DNA of 64,000 nt from Isotricha intestinalis. Its lineage: Eukaryota > Ciliophora > Litostomatea > Vestibuliferida > Isotrichidae. Under the pieces are notes generated by a model that did no database searches, was not told where the DNA came from, and worked only from the letters and a program-made list of their open reading frames with translations. The position numbers and the translations under genes are program-made. This document shows positions 40,361 through 50,365 of this stretch, one piece after another. Numbering within the stretch: position 1 is the stretch's first letter; each line of letters begins with the position of its first letter. The stretch is from assembly GCA_023807065.1 (NCBI GenBank), contig JAJJLU010000010.1:1-64000 (forward strand). The letters run 5' to 3'.

Positions 40361-40918
40361 TATATTATTTTTTCCTAATTATTTTTTTCATTTAATTATT
40401 TTTTTATCTTTAATTAATATAAATTTTTATGAGATTCTTGTGCTTAATTTATTAATATAATAAATTAATTTCTTATATTATTATATATTACTATTATTAT
40501 TTATTCTTCATTTTTTTTATTAAGATATTATTCCTTATTTTACTTTTCTTTTTTAAAAACTCTTAATTGGAATTCTAAGATTTAAAATAGGAGATATTAT
40601 AGATAATATTATTTAAAAAAGGTATTATTTGAAAATAAGATTTATACTTATAAAATTTTTTTAAACGCATAAATTAAATCCGTTGATTGACGGTTTGCTA
40701 AAAATATATTTTAATAGAAATAAAAAATCCTTCTTCTCAAAGGAAAGAAGGCTTTAACATTTTTAAATTTAATTTAAAAAATTAAATTGAAAAGTCAAAT
40801 AAATGGAAAATATTTATTTGATAAGTTTCTTCTTTTGATGTTGTTAATAAATAAATTATTATTTATAAAATATATATATTTCCTTTTATTATATTGATAA
40901 ATAAAATCTTAAAATATT
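40361..40918. other. Divergent spacer with a small hairpin
   Basis: These 558 nt lie between two diverging genes. They contain CCTTCTT...AAGAAGG (7-bp stem, about 40,730-40,752) and a shorter CCGT...ACGG stem near 40,680-40,693. These are the only GC-bearing spots. No open frame or recognised RNA family is seen, and a small non-coding RNA cannot be excluded. Confidence 0.4.
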
Positions 40919-41239
40919 ATGTATATTTCAGCTTTTAATAGTGGAATTTTTACTATTCCAATTGATCAAACTTTTGAAAATTCAATGTTTACAAAAAAAA
41001 AAATTAAACACAAAAAAAATGAATTTAAATATTTGAATTCAGATGAATATTTAAATTTTGATACTCATTTTTATATAAGTAATTTATTTTCAAAAAAAGG
41101 AATAAAAAAAGATATCTATATTAATTCCAAATCAAAGAATTTAATCTTTACACAAAATTTAAGTGAGGATTGGAAAATGTTAATTGTAATTAAACAGTTA
41201 AAAAGTTATCTTAATTTATTACAAAATATTTATAAATAA
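40919..41239 (+). CDS. Hypothetical 106-aa protein
   Basis: A small Lys/Asn/Phe-rich protein with no signal peptide or membrane span. It begins MYISAFNSGIFTIPIDQTFE and ends with a helical stretch, EDWKMLIVIKQLKSYLNLL. The family is not recognised. It is complete from ATG to TAA, and the coding stretch is distinctly less A/T-monotonous than its flanks. It could be a small structural protein or a remnant of a larger gene. Confidence 0.5.
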   Translation: MYISAFNSGIFTIPIDQTFENSMFTKKKIKHKKNEFKYLNSDEYLNFDTHFYISNLFSKKGIKKDIYINSKSKNLIFTQNLSEDWKMLIVIKQLKSYLNLLQNIYK

Positions 41240-41655
41240 AAAAGTAGGGAATATGAAAAATATTTAATTTATCAAACTTAATTTTTAGATATATGTATAG
41301 TCACACTCTTTAGTTTTTGTAAATTAGGATAATTTTAATTTTGATATAAATTTTTAAGATTTTTATTAAATTGATAACCTTTTTAAAACTATTAGTTTTT
41401 CATTTATTATTATTATTTTTTTTAATTCATTTAAAAAAAATAATTTAAAATTAATATAACTATTATTATATTGAAAAAAATTTTAATCAATAAACAAAAA
41501 TCCATATAAAAAATTTACTAGTTTTACTTCCTTTTGAAAAAATGATTCAAATTATCATAAAATTCTCTTTAAATAGTGTTTCTTTTTTTTTGTTATTTAT
41601 TTATGCAAATTGATAATTAATTATAATTAAATAATAAAACATTTTTTTTGAAAAA
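41240..41655. other. Intergenic, nothing seen
   Basis: This 416-nt A/T-rich spacer separates two rightward genes. No open frame, repeat or RNA gene is apparent. Confidence 0.55.
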
Positions 41656-43176
41656 ATGAATAATGTAGAAAAAAAAACAATAGATTCTGTTTTTTATGAG
41701 ACAGAAAAAACTTCAGAAAAAAAAATGTATTCTTATTTAAAAAGAACAAAAACAGATTCAAATCAAGGAAATGAATATAAATCAGAAAGTAATAATAATT
41801 CAGAGATTATATATAAAAAACAGAAAAGAGGAATATTTAATATAAGCAGATGTAAAAATAAGAAATATATAAAGAAGCAATTGGAAATTAATAAAATAAA
41901 AGAAAATGTAGAAATAGAAGAAAGAACATCTGATGAAAATATTGAAATTAAATTACCAAATAATTATCCTAAAACAGCAACAACAATGAGTAAAATGAAT
42001 AATAAAATAAAAAGAGAACAAATACAAGAAAATTATGAAAAATTAATTAAATTAAGAAATAATTCTATTCAATTAAAAATATTTGAAGCTATGAATATAA
42101 ATAATTTAAATTCTTCTCAATCTTTTTGTAATTATACTACTAATGGTACTACAATGGATGATGTTTTACTTGATGAAAAAAATATTCGTTTTGCTAAAAA
42201 AATTCCTATTTTTAATGGAATGATGAATTATTCAATCAAAAAATATTATTTAAAAAAACATAATTTCGTTGAATTTATTATAAAAAATGAATTTTTTAAA
42301 AAACAAATCTTTAAATTTTTAGATATTAAAAATATATCTATTTTATCTCAAACAAATAAAAAAATATACAAAATATGTCAAAATGAAATATATAATACTT
42401 TATATATTCAGTTAATAATAATGAACAACATCGATTTAATTGAAAAAATAAAAAGAAGTATTTTTAAATATTCTAAATTTCAAAAATCAAATTATATAGA
42501 TAATTTATATACAAAATCAAAATATAATAATTTAATAGAAAAAGATTTAACAAGAACTTTTCCGGGAGATAAATCATTTAAAAAAGGAAATACGAATTAT
42601 AACAAATTATATTTTATTTTAAAAGCATATTCAAATTATAATAAAATAATAGGATATGCCCAAGGATTAAATTTTTTAGCAGGAAATGCAATATTTTTTT
42701 TTGATACTGAAGAAGAAGTTATTATTTTTATTGATGGAATGATAAATAAATTTGAATTAGAAAAATATATGGGGATTAAATATAATAAATTAGATGAAAA
42801 ATTGAATGATCTTGGAAATTTTCTTAAATCTTTCTTCAAAAAATATAATTCAAATTTATTAGTTTTTTTAGAAAAAAATTATGTCACTCATGAATTTTTT
42901 ACTGCTAATTGGCTTCTTACACTTTTTAGTAATGGAATGGATAGAAATAATTTATTAATTGTTTGGTGTTTTTTAATTCTTTTTGGATGGAAATTTTTTT
43001 ATTTTTTTGTTCTTGAAATTTTATTTTTTTTCGAAGAAGATATTAAAAAAACAAATGAAACTAAAATTTCAAATATGATGAAAACTTTACTCAAAAATGA
43101 TAAATTTAAACTAAATTTTAATATAATTATTGAAAAAACCTTTACCTTAATTAAAAATAATTTATTGTTGAATTAA
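41656..43176 (+). CDS. TBC (Rab-GAP) protein with F-box-like segment
   Basis: A 506-aa protein. The C-terminal TBC domain (~275-480) stimulates GTP hydrolysis by Rab GTPases in membrane traffic. The arginine finger lies in EKDLTRTFPGD (R300), matching IxxDxxRTFP. The glutamine finger lies in IIGYAQGLNFLAG (Q336). Both are intact, so it should be catalytically active. Just upstream, ~212-245 reads FKKQIFKFLDIKNISILSQTNKKIYKIC, resembling an F-box (L-x-x-I-F-x-F-L-D, then S-x-x-x-K). The first 130 residues are basic and disordered. The next gene starts 88 nt downstream on the same strand. The target Rab is unknown. Confidence 0.82.
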   Translation: MNNVEKKTIDSVFYETEKTSEKKMYSYLKRTKTDSNQGNEYKSESNNNSEIIYKKQKRGIFNISRCKNKKYIKKQLEINKIKENVEIEERTSDENIEIKLPNNYPKTATTMSKMNNKIKREQIQENYEKLIKLRNNSIQLKIFEAMNINNLNSSQSFCNYTTNGTTMDDVLLDEKNIRFAKKIPIFNGMMNYSIKKYYLKKHNFVEFIIKNEFFKKQIFKFLDIKNISILSQTNKKIYKICQNEIYNTLYIQLIIMNNIDLIEKIKRSIFKYSKFQKSNYIDNLYTKSKYNNLIEKDLTRTFPGDKSFKKGNTNYNKLYFILKAYSNYNKIIGYAQGLNFLAGNAIFFFDTEEEVIIFIDGMINKFELEKYMGIKYNKLDEKLNDLGNFLKSFFKKYNSNLLVFLEKNYVTHEFFTANWLLTLFSNGMDRNNLLIVWCFLILFGWKFFYFFVLEILFFFEEDIKKTNETKISNMMKTLLKNDKFKLNFNIIIEKTFTLIKNNLLLN

Positions 43177-43264
43177 TTATTTATGTTTAAATATATATAA
43201 TATTTTTTAAGGAAACATCTAATAAAATTTATAACACTTTTTTAATTTATAATAAAATAATAAT

Positions 43265-44128
43265 ATGGCGAATATAGAAGAAAAGGAAGATTGTATTGTA
43301 TCAGAAATAATCGAACAAAGAAGACAAAGTGCAAATTTAATAATATCAAAATATAAATTATTATATGAATCAAAATTAACTTTAAAAAATTTTTTCATAT
43401 TACATGAAATATTAATGAAAAGAAAAAAAGCGCAAGAAAAAATATTAACATCAATAAGAGGATATATGATTCGTAAAAATATAACTTCGTATTTATCAAA
43501 AATAAAAACAAGTTTCATAATAACAACTGCTATTGAAGGATATGATGATTTAAGAATGAAAGTTTATTTCGGAAAAAAAGAAAAAATTTTTGATGTAGTA
43601 AAAGATCCATTTTTAAATAAGTTAGCAATTTATATTCCAAGAAATAAAATAACAAAAAATGAATATAAAGTAAATTTTATATCAAAAGAAGGAACAATAG
43701 TAATAGATCCTTCATATTTTACATCAGAAGAAAATGGTAATTTTGTAAATATAATAAATTTTGCAAGAATAAAAAAAGAAGAAATAGAAAAAGCAAAAGA
43801 AAATGCAAGAGAGTTAAAATTTGTATTAATGTATTTGAAATCAGAAGGAATTAAATTTACTGAGAAAGGTGTTGAATTTGAAAAAGATGAATTAGGTGAT
43901 AGTACTGCTTCAAATTCTCCTCAATTAAGAAAAATGAAAAGAAGAGCTTCTATGAGTGTTCCTTTTAAAAGAATGATGAATTTTAAAAAATTAAGTAATT
44001 TACCTAAACCTAAAAGTATTTTAAAATTATCTTCTACACAAGTCTCTGCTAATCCAATTAGGAGAAGAACTAGTGTTGCTAATGATTTAAAAAGAGTCAG
44101 TTTTGGAAGTGTTGAATTTTCATATTAA
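43265..44128 (+). CDS. IQ-motif protein
   Basis: A 287-aa protein. Helical residues 15-75 carry IQ-like calmodulin-binding sites, clearest in ILTSIRGYMIRKN and weaker in LIISKYKLLYESK. A compact beta-rich region follows (~82-155: FIITTAIEGYDDLRMKVYFG through GTIVIDPSYF). After it come a helix and a basic Ser-rich tail with RRRTSVANDL and RRASMSV, which look like basophilic kinase sites. It is probably a calmodulin-binding cytoskeletal or ciliary protein. The family is not named. It lies 88 nt after the TBC gene on the same strand. Confidence 0.7.
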   Translation: MANIEEKEDCIVSEIIEQRRQSANLIISKYKLLYESKLTLKNFFILHEILMKRKKAQEKILTSIRGYMIRKNITSYLSKIKTSFIITTAIEGYDDLRMKVYFGKKEKIFDVVKDPFLNKLAIYIPRNKITKNEYKVNFISKEGTIVIDPSYFTSEENGNFVNIINFARIKKEEIEKAKENARELKFVLMYLKSEGIKFTEKGVEFEKDELGDSTASNSPQLRKMKRRASMSVPFKRMMNFKKLSNLPKPKSILKLSSTQVSANPIRRRTSVANDLKRVSFGSVEFSY

Positions 44129-44554
44129 ATTTTATCTCTATTTTTACATATTTACTTTTATGCTTTTGTAAATTTATTATTGGTAATTTTAATATAAAAT
44201 TTAGATAAAAACATATATTAATATCATTCAATTATTTAATATTAAAATAAGGTAGCCTTAAATTTTTTTTAATGAATATCAAATTAATAATTTAAAAATA
44301 TTAGAAAATATAAGTAAAAATATAAGAAAATGTCATTTCATAAATACAAATATTATGATTCATCACAAAAAAATTTACAAGAAGGAAAAGGAAATCTAAT
44401 GATGATCAAAAGTCTTTCATTAAAATACTTTTCCTAAAAAATATTGTTTATCCCTTTCTTTTATAGAAAATTAAAAAAAGAAAAAAATATATTTTAATGA
44501 TAATTTAATTATTATAAAAAGTTTTTTAAATAATAAATAAATTTTATAAAACAA
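44129..44554. other. Convergent spacer with a 35-codon frame
   Basis: These 426 nt lie between convergent genes. A plus-strand frame at 44,330 would encode 35 residues beginning MSFHKYKYYDSSQKNLQEGK and ending in TAA. The composition looks coding, so it may be a gene remnant or a tiny gene. Nothing else is seen. Confidence 0.35.
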
Positions 44555-46570
44555 TTAACTAACTAATTGTTTCTGAACTAATTTCTTATATTCTCCATTT
44601 TTTTCAATTAATTCATCATGACTTCCCATTTCCACAATATTTCCTTTATCCAAAAATAAAATAACATCACAATTTTTAATAGTACTTAACCTATGAGCAA
44701 TAATAACAGTAGTAATATTTTTTTTTTTAATAATATTATCAATAGCCATTTGAACATCATGTTCACTTTCAGCATCAAGAGCACTAGTTGCTTCATCAAA
44801 AACAAGAAATTTAACATTTTTCATTAAAGCTCTAGCAATAGCAATTCTTTGTTTTTGTCCTCCACTAACTTTACTTCCTTTTTCACCAACAAGAGTTTTT
44901 AAACCATTTGGAAATAAACTTTTATCATTAATAAATTTATTTATATTTGACATTTCACAAACTTTATTAAAATGTTCTTGAGTATATTCATTTACTCCAT
45001 AAGTAATATTATCTTCTATTGTTCCTGAATATAAAACAGGTTCTTGAGCTACAAAACCTATTTGATGATGTAACCAATTTAAATTTAAATCTTTTATATT
45101 ATATTCATCTATAAATATATTTCCTATATTTGGATCATAAAATCTTTGTATTAAATTTGAGATTGTTGTTTTTCCACTTCCTGAATAACCTACTATTGCA
45201 AATACTTTTCCTGCTGGAATTTTAAATGATAAATCTTTTAATACTTTAACTTCTGGTTTTAAAGGATATGAAAATGATACTTTATCAAATGTTAATGATC
45301 CTTCTATTTCTTTTGGAATTATATTTTTTTCTGATATTATTTTTGGTAAATAATCATATATTTCAAAAAATCTTCTCCAACTTTCAAACATTTCTAAATA
45401 TTCATCAAATAAACTTTTTATTGTTGAAAAAGTTTTTTTCAATTGATTTGAATAACTTTGAAATACTATTAAATCACCATAATTCATTTGACCTAATAAA
45501 GTTTTTTTACCTGCTAAATAATATATATAAATATCTCCAAATTTTTTTCCAAAGGAATTTAAAGATCTTAAAAAATTTTGCCATCCTCCAAAAGGTCTTG
45601 AACTTCTTAATTTTAAAGTTTGTAATTTTTGAATTTCACTTTCTTCTGTTCCAAAAGATTTTATTAATCTTATATTACTTATAAATTCATTTAAACAACT
45701 AGAATAATTATCTCTTAATCTAAATCTTTTTCTATCATTACTACTTTCAAATTGTTTTTTTAAAAGATAATCTATTAAAAAATTAAATCCATATATAATA
45801 AGATAAATTAAAGATAAATCAAAAGAATATCTAAAAATATAATAACCTAAATATGTAATTTTTGCAAAAGTAAAAATAAAATTTAAAGTTTTAAATAGAA
45901 AATTTTTTTCTATTGTAGATTCATTTTGTCTTATTCTTTCAATTAATTCTCCACTTTTAATTATATCAAAAAATTCAACATCTTTTTGAGAAATATTTTC
46001 CATAACAATATTTCTATAACTATACAATGAATCTCTTACAAAGTAATAAGCTAAACATTGCATTAATTCTGAAGTAATTAATCTAACAGAAATTAAAATT
46101 ATATAAGCTAGAAAACTTGAATATAAAATATCTAAATTTTTATCTTTTGTGATTGCATTGACTATTCTACTATGATAAATTGGCATATATATTGAAAAAC
46201 CTTGATCTATTAAACTATTAATTTGATTATATACATTAAATCTCCAATTCCCAAAAGCAAATTTTAATGATTTTATTATTATTTCTTTTTTCGTATAATG
46301 CTTTAAATATTTTTCTTTTAATTTTTTCTCTTCTTCTGTTTCCCCTATTGCCCCTGATGTTTGTGTTTTTATTGGGGATATTTTTTTTATTATTGTTTCC
46401 TTATCTTCATCCTCTTCTAATAAATCTTCATCTTCATCTTCATCATTTCTTTCATATTCTTCTTTTTTCTTTTTTTTATATTTTTCTTTATTCCCTTTTT
46501 TATTTTTTTCTTTTTTTTCATCATATTTATTATCTCTATTAATAAAAGATTCACTAGATAAATTTTCCAT
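44555..46570 (-). CDS. ABC half-transporter, ABCB/TAP type
   Basis: A 671-aa half-transporter. It has an acidic/Lys-rich cytosolic N-terminus (1-100), six membrane spans (~120-400) and one nucleotide-binding domain. Motifs: Walker A GYSGSGKTT (461-469), Q-loop Q509, signature VSGGQ (568-572), Walker B FLVFDE (588-593), H-loop H626 in IIAHRLSTI. All are intact, so it should export a substrate by ATP hydrolysis as a dimer. It resembles ABCB2/3/8-10 half-transporters. There is no obvious organelle leader, and the substrate is unknown. It ends in TAA and is convergent with the IQ gene. Confidence 0.9.
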   Translation of the reverse strand: MENLSSESFINRDNKYDEKKEKNKKGNKEKYKKKKKEEYERNDEDEDEDLLEEDEDKETIIKKISPIKTQTSGAIGETEEEKKLKEKYLKHYTKKEIIIKSLKFAFGNWRFNVYNQINSLIDQGFSIYMPIYHSRIVNAITKDKNLDILYSSFLAYIILISVRLITSELMQCLAYYFVRDSLYSYRNIVMENISQKDVEFFDIIKSGELIERIRQNESTIEKNFLFKTLNFIFTFAKITYLGYYIFRYSFDLSLIYLIIYGFNFLIDYLLKKQFESSNDRKRFRLRDNYSSCLNEFISNIRLIKSFGTEESEIQKLQTLKLRSSRPFGGWQNFLRSLNSFGKKFGDIYIYYLAGKKTLLGQMNYGDLIVFQSYSNQLKKTFSTIKSLFDEYLEMFESWRRFFEIYDYLPKIISEKNIIPKEIEGSLTFDKVSFSYPLKPEVKVLKDLSFKIPAGKVFAIVGYSGSGKTTISNLIQRFYDPNIGNIFIDEYNIKDLNLNWLHHQIGFVAQEPVLYSGTIEDNITYGVNEYTQEHFNKVCEMSNINKFINDKSLFPNGLKTLVGEKGSKVSGGQKQRIAIARALMKNVKFLVFDEATSALDAESEHDVQMAIDNIIKKKNITTVIIAHRLSTIKNCDVILFLDKGNIVEMGSHDELIEKNGEYKKLVQKQLVS

Positions 46571-46892
46571 TTATATATTTATAATATTGTCTTTATGTGG
46601 TTAAATCTAATAAATTTTTTGGTTAAAAGGTATATCAAAATATCAAAAATAAATGAAAATCATTTCAAACTCTAGATTTATGTAAAAATAAAGTTTATTT
46701 AACTTACAATATATAAACAATTTTACTTAATTATTTCTTTGCTAAATGATATAAAAAAAACATAAAAAACTAAATTAAAAATATATTAATTTAAATAACA
46801 TAAAAATGAATATAAAAAATAAAATATATTTATAAATTCCCAATCAAATATTAATATTAAGAATTTATATTCATTTACCTTATATATAATAT
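46571..46892. other. Intergenic, nothing seen
   Basis: This 322-nt A/T-rich spacer separates two leftward genes. No open frame, repeat or RNA gene is recognised. Confidence 0.55.
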
Positions 46893-49800
46893 TTAATTTC
46901 CTTTTTTTACTAAAGTTTTTCCCATAAAAACATCAAATTTATTATCTTTTACTTTAATTTTATGACCAACATATTTTCTAGTATTAATAATTTTATCTCT
47001 CTCAATATTAAAATTAAAAATAAACTTATTAATTCTTTCTTCCATTTCTCTTGCTTCAATTAAATCAGATAATTCTTCTTTATAAGAGTCAAAATTTTCT
47101 TCAAGTGATCTAACATATTCTTGAATATCAACTTGTTTTAATTTTTCAATTTGATTAAAAAAATTTTGAAATCTTTCCTTACTTTCAATATTATTAGTTA
47201 ACATAATTTGATATTTTAATTCATTATGAAGTAAAAGTTCATTTTCTTGAAAAGTTCTTTTACTCCAAAGTTCTTTATTAAAGAAATTTAATTTTAATTT
47301 ATTATCTAAAACAGTTTTTGGTTTTTGAATTATAGGAGGCATATAATCACTACTTGAACTTTCTGAACTATAATCTCTTTCTCCAAATGCAGAAAATTTA
47401 TGTAAATTAAGCAATTTTTTATTATCTAATAAATTTCCCATATTTTTAGAATTAATATTTTGAGCTTTTAATATCTTTTTATTAACTTCTTCTTGTTCTT
47501 TTTTTCTTTTTAAATATTCTTTTAAATATTTAAATAAATATTCAAGAACTTCACCTAAAGATATTTTTTTTTTACTTTTTTCAGGAAAACATTTTGTATC
47601 TTCTTCATTTTGCATTTCTGTTCTTAATTTTTCTACTTGATTACCAAATTCTTGATCAAATAATAATGTATTTAAATCAGATTTTGTCATTTTTTCTGTT
47701 AATTTACCTTGTGCCATAATTACTAATGATGAAACAATTTTTTGTTGATTTTTTTGTATTTGTTCTTTTTCTTTCTTTTTCTCTTCTTGTACTTTTATTT
47801 TTTCTATTATTTTTTTTGTCGGAATTGATTGTTCTTCTTCTCTTATTTGTTCTTCTATAATTTCATCTTCTTTTTCTTCCATTTTTTTTTCTTTTAATGT
47901 TTTACTATCATCTATTAATTTTGCTATTTTCTTTTTTATCATTATAATTTGACGCTTTTTTTTAGATATTTTTTTCCCTTTTGATGTTGTTGGTGATGAT
48001 GATTTTATATTTTTTTTTATTTTTATATTTCTTAATATTTCCTTTTTTTTCTTTTTTTTTTGTTCTGCTGTTAAATTATTATTTGCTTTTAAATATTCTT
48101 CTATTTCTTCTTCTAAATCTATTTCTGAATCATTTGAATCTTCTTCTGATGAATTTGTTTTTTCTTTATTTTTATTGTTTGTATTATTTAAATTATTATT
48201 CTCATTGTTTTCATTATTATTTGTATTTTCTGTTATACTATTTGATTTTGTTTTATTTTTTGAATTTTTATATCTTTTTTCTCTTTTCTTTTTTCTTTCT
48301 TTTTCTTTTTTTGATTTTATATTTTCAAAACTATCTGATTCATTATTTTCTATTTCGTTTTCATTTTCTATATTTGATTCTTTATCAATTTTATTTTTTC
48401 TTTTTTTTGATTTTGAATTTATATTTGAATTGTTTATATTATTTTGATTGTTAATAGTATTTAAATTAATGTCATTATTTCCATTAATTATATTAATTGG
48501 ATTATTTCCATTATTTAGATTTGTTGATCCTTCTATATTTATTGTTTCATATTTTTTTCTTATAAATTTATCAATATCATCTTCACTTTCTTCTTCTTCT
48601 TCTTCTGATTCTTCTGATTCTTCCCTATATTTTTTTCTTTTCTTTTTCTTAGAATTATTATTGTTATCTCTTTCATTTTTTATTCTTTTCTTTGAATTTT
48701 TTTTATTAAATTTTTCTTCTTCTTTATTATCTATTTCATTACTTTCTATTTTTCTATGTTGTTTTATTCTTTTTATTTTTTTCTCTTTTACATCTTTACT
48801 TTTAACTTTAATTTTATGTTTAATTTTTTTTACAATTTTATCATTAGTTTTATTATCATTATCATTATCATTATCTTTATCATTAACATTAACATTTACA
48901 TTAATATTATTTTCTTCTCTATTAAACTTATTTTGTTGACTTTTAATATAAGTTTTACTTTCATTATCTTCAAATACTTCTTCATCTTCATAAGATTCAT
49001 CATCATAATCATAATCATCAGAATCTGAATAATAACTAACTTCATCTTTATTTTTTCTTCTATGATGTCTTTTCTTTTTTTTTCTTTTATCATGATTATT
49101 ATTATTATTATTATCATTAATATTATTTGATTCTTCTGATTCTTCTTCATAATATCCACTTATTTCTTCTGATCTTTTTGATCCTCTCTTCCTTTTTTTT
49201 TTAATTCCTTTTTTTCCATATAAATTATTTTTTAAAAGATTATTTAAATTTCCTCCTGTTAAATCACTTTCATTAGAAAAATATTCTGATTCATAATTAC
49301 TATCTTCTTCATTTTTTTTTAAATTATTTGAATATGTTTTACTGTAATTTTTATTACTTTGAATTGTTGAAAATATTGAATTTCTGGGTTTTTTTTCTAC
49401 TTTTTTATATTTATTTATAAAAGGTAAAAATATTTTATTTCCTTTGTCATCTTCAATATATTTTGTAAAGTTTTTAATAATACATTTTCCTTTGAAAACT
49501 TTTTCCATTTTTTTAGTTAAATTTTTTTCTTCTTCATATAATAAATTCATAATATATTCATCTTCAATAATATTATTTTTAGAATTTACATAAGTAATTT
49601 TCCTACAAATCGAATTTAAAATATCATTTAAATAATCATTAACTTTTCCCTTTTCATTTCCTTGGATTTTATTTTTAATTTGATTAACTAAACTATTAGG
49701 TTGATTATTAATCATATCAACAAAAGATCTATAAGAATCTAAATTTGATTTTTTTTGAAAATCTAAATTATTATCTGTAAAAACAGATTTATTTTGAATT

Positions 49801-50228
49801 CTATTTACAGTAGAATTTAATTTCATATTTAAAATATTTCTTTGTGAAGTAGGAGGATTAAGTAAATTATTTATATCAAGATCCACTTTTCTAATAAATT
49901 TAAAAGGATTTCTTGTTGAATTAAATTCAGTACTTGTTGAACCTAAATCAATTGAACGAAATGAATTTCCTTTATTATGACTTTTATTATATCTTGTCAT
50001 TTTATTATTTGCTCTAAATTGATTAAATTGAGTATTAACGAGTTTATGTCCTGGAAAATTTAAATTATAAGTAGTATTTATTTTTTTCACTGGTTCAAAT
50101 GAAGTTTTTGTTTTATTAAAATTTGATAAAGAATTATTAGTTAAAAAATTACTAAATATATTTCTTGATTTTCCTGCTGAATTTTCAATATGTAAAACAT
50201 ATTTTGTTTTAGAATTATAACTATCCAT
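46893..50228 (-). CDS. Large charged low-complexity protein, 1111 aa
   Basis: The family is not recognised. Residues 1-300 are Ser/Asn/Lys-rich (MDSYNSKTKYVLHIENSAGK) with a folded-looking stretch around NDILNSICRKITYVNSKNN. Residues ~340-760 are a long run of Lys/Arg/Glu/Asn/Ser blocks (RKKKKRHHRRKNK, EESEESEEEEEESEDD) with many possible casein-kinase-type sites. The last ~250 residues are helical and better conserved in appearance (NIESKERFQNFFNQIEKLK, SLEENFDSYKEELSDLIEA). There is no membrane span. It is likely a nuclear or cytoskeletal scaffold. It is intact and ends in TAA. Plus-strand frames across it are antisense shadows of Glu/Lys codons. Confidence 0.75.
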   Translation of the reverse strand: MDSYNSKTKYVLHIENSAGKSRNIFSNFLTNNSLSNFNKTKTSFEPVKKINTTYNLNFPGHKLVNTQFNQFRANNKMTRYNKSHNKGNSFRSIDLGSTSTEFNSTRNPFKFIRKVDLDINNLLNPPTSQRNILNMKLNSTVNRIQNKSVFTDNNLDFQKKSNLDSYRSFVDMINNQPNSLVNQIKNKIQGNEKGKVNDYLNDILNSICRKITYVNSKNNIIEDEYIMNLLYEEEKNLTKKMEKVFKGKCIIKNFTKYIEDDKGNKIFLPFINKYKKVEKKPRNSIFSTIQSNKNYSKTYSNNLKKNEEDSNYESEYFSNESDLTGGNLNNLLKNNLYGKKGIKKKRKRGSKRSEEISGYYEEESEESNNINDNNNNNNHDKRKKKKRHHRRKNKDEVSYYSDSDDYDYDDESYEDEEVFEDNESKTYIKSQQNKFNREENNINVNVNVNDKDNDNDNDNKTNDKIVKKIKHKIKVKSKDVKEKKIKRIKQHRKIESNEIDNKEEEKFNKKNSKKRIKNERDNNNNSKKKKRKKYREESEESEEEEEESEDDIDKFIRKKYETINIEGSTNLNNGNNPINIINGNNDINLNTINNQNNINNSNINSKSKKRKNKIDKESNIENENEIENNESDSFENIKSKKEKERKKKREKRYKNSKNKTKSNSITENTNNNENNENNNLNNTNNKNKEKTNSSEEDSNDSEIDLEEEIEEYLKANNNLTAEQKKKKKKEILRNIKIKKNIKSSSPTTSKGKKISKKKRQIIMIKKKIAKLIDDSKTLKEKKMEEKEDEIIEEQIREEEQSIPTKKIIEKIKVQEEKKKEKEQIQKNQQKIVSSLVIMAQGKLTEKMTKSDLNTLLFDQEFGNQVEKLRTEMQNEEDTKCFPEKSKKKISLGEVLEYLFKYLKEYLKRKKEQEEVNKKILKAQNINSKNMGNLLDNKKLLNLHKFSAFGERDYSSESSSSDYMPPIIQKPKTVLDNKLKLNFFNKELWSKRTFQENELLLHNELKYQIMLTNNIESKERFQNFFNQIEKLKQVDIQEYVRSLEENFDSYKEELSDLIEAREMEERINKFIFNFNIERDKIINTRKYVGHKIKVKDNKFDVFMGKTLVKKGN

Positions 50229-50365
50229 ATTTTTATGTCTTTTAAAAATTAATTAAAAAAATATGTTTAATCTTTTAACTTAAAAAACCAAATAAAAAAT
50301 TAATTTTAAAATTATTAATATATTTTGAAGCAAAAAAACTTTAAAATAAAATTAAAAGTTTCATA

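Noticed and set aside
40725..40755. Hairpin CCTTCTT...AAGAAGG as a bacterial-type terminator
   Set aside because: The chromosome is eukaryotic and the hairpin lies between diverging genes, where a terminator is not expected.
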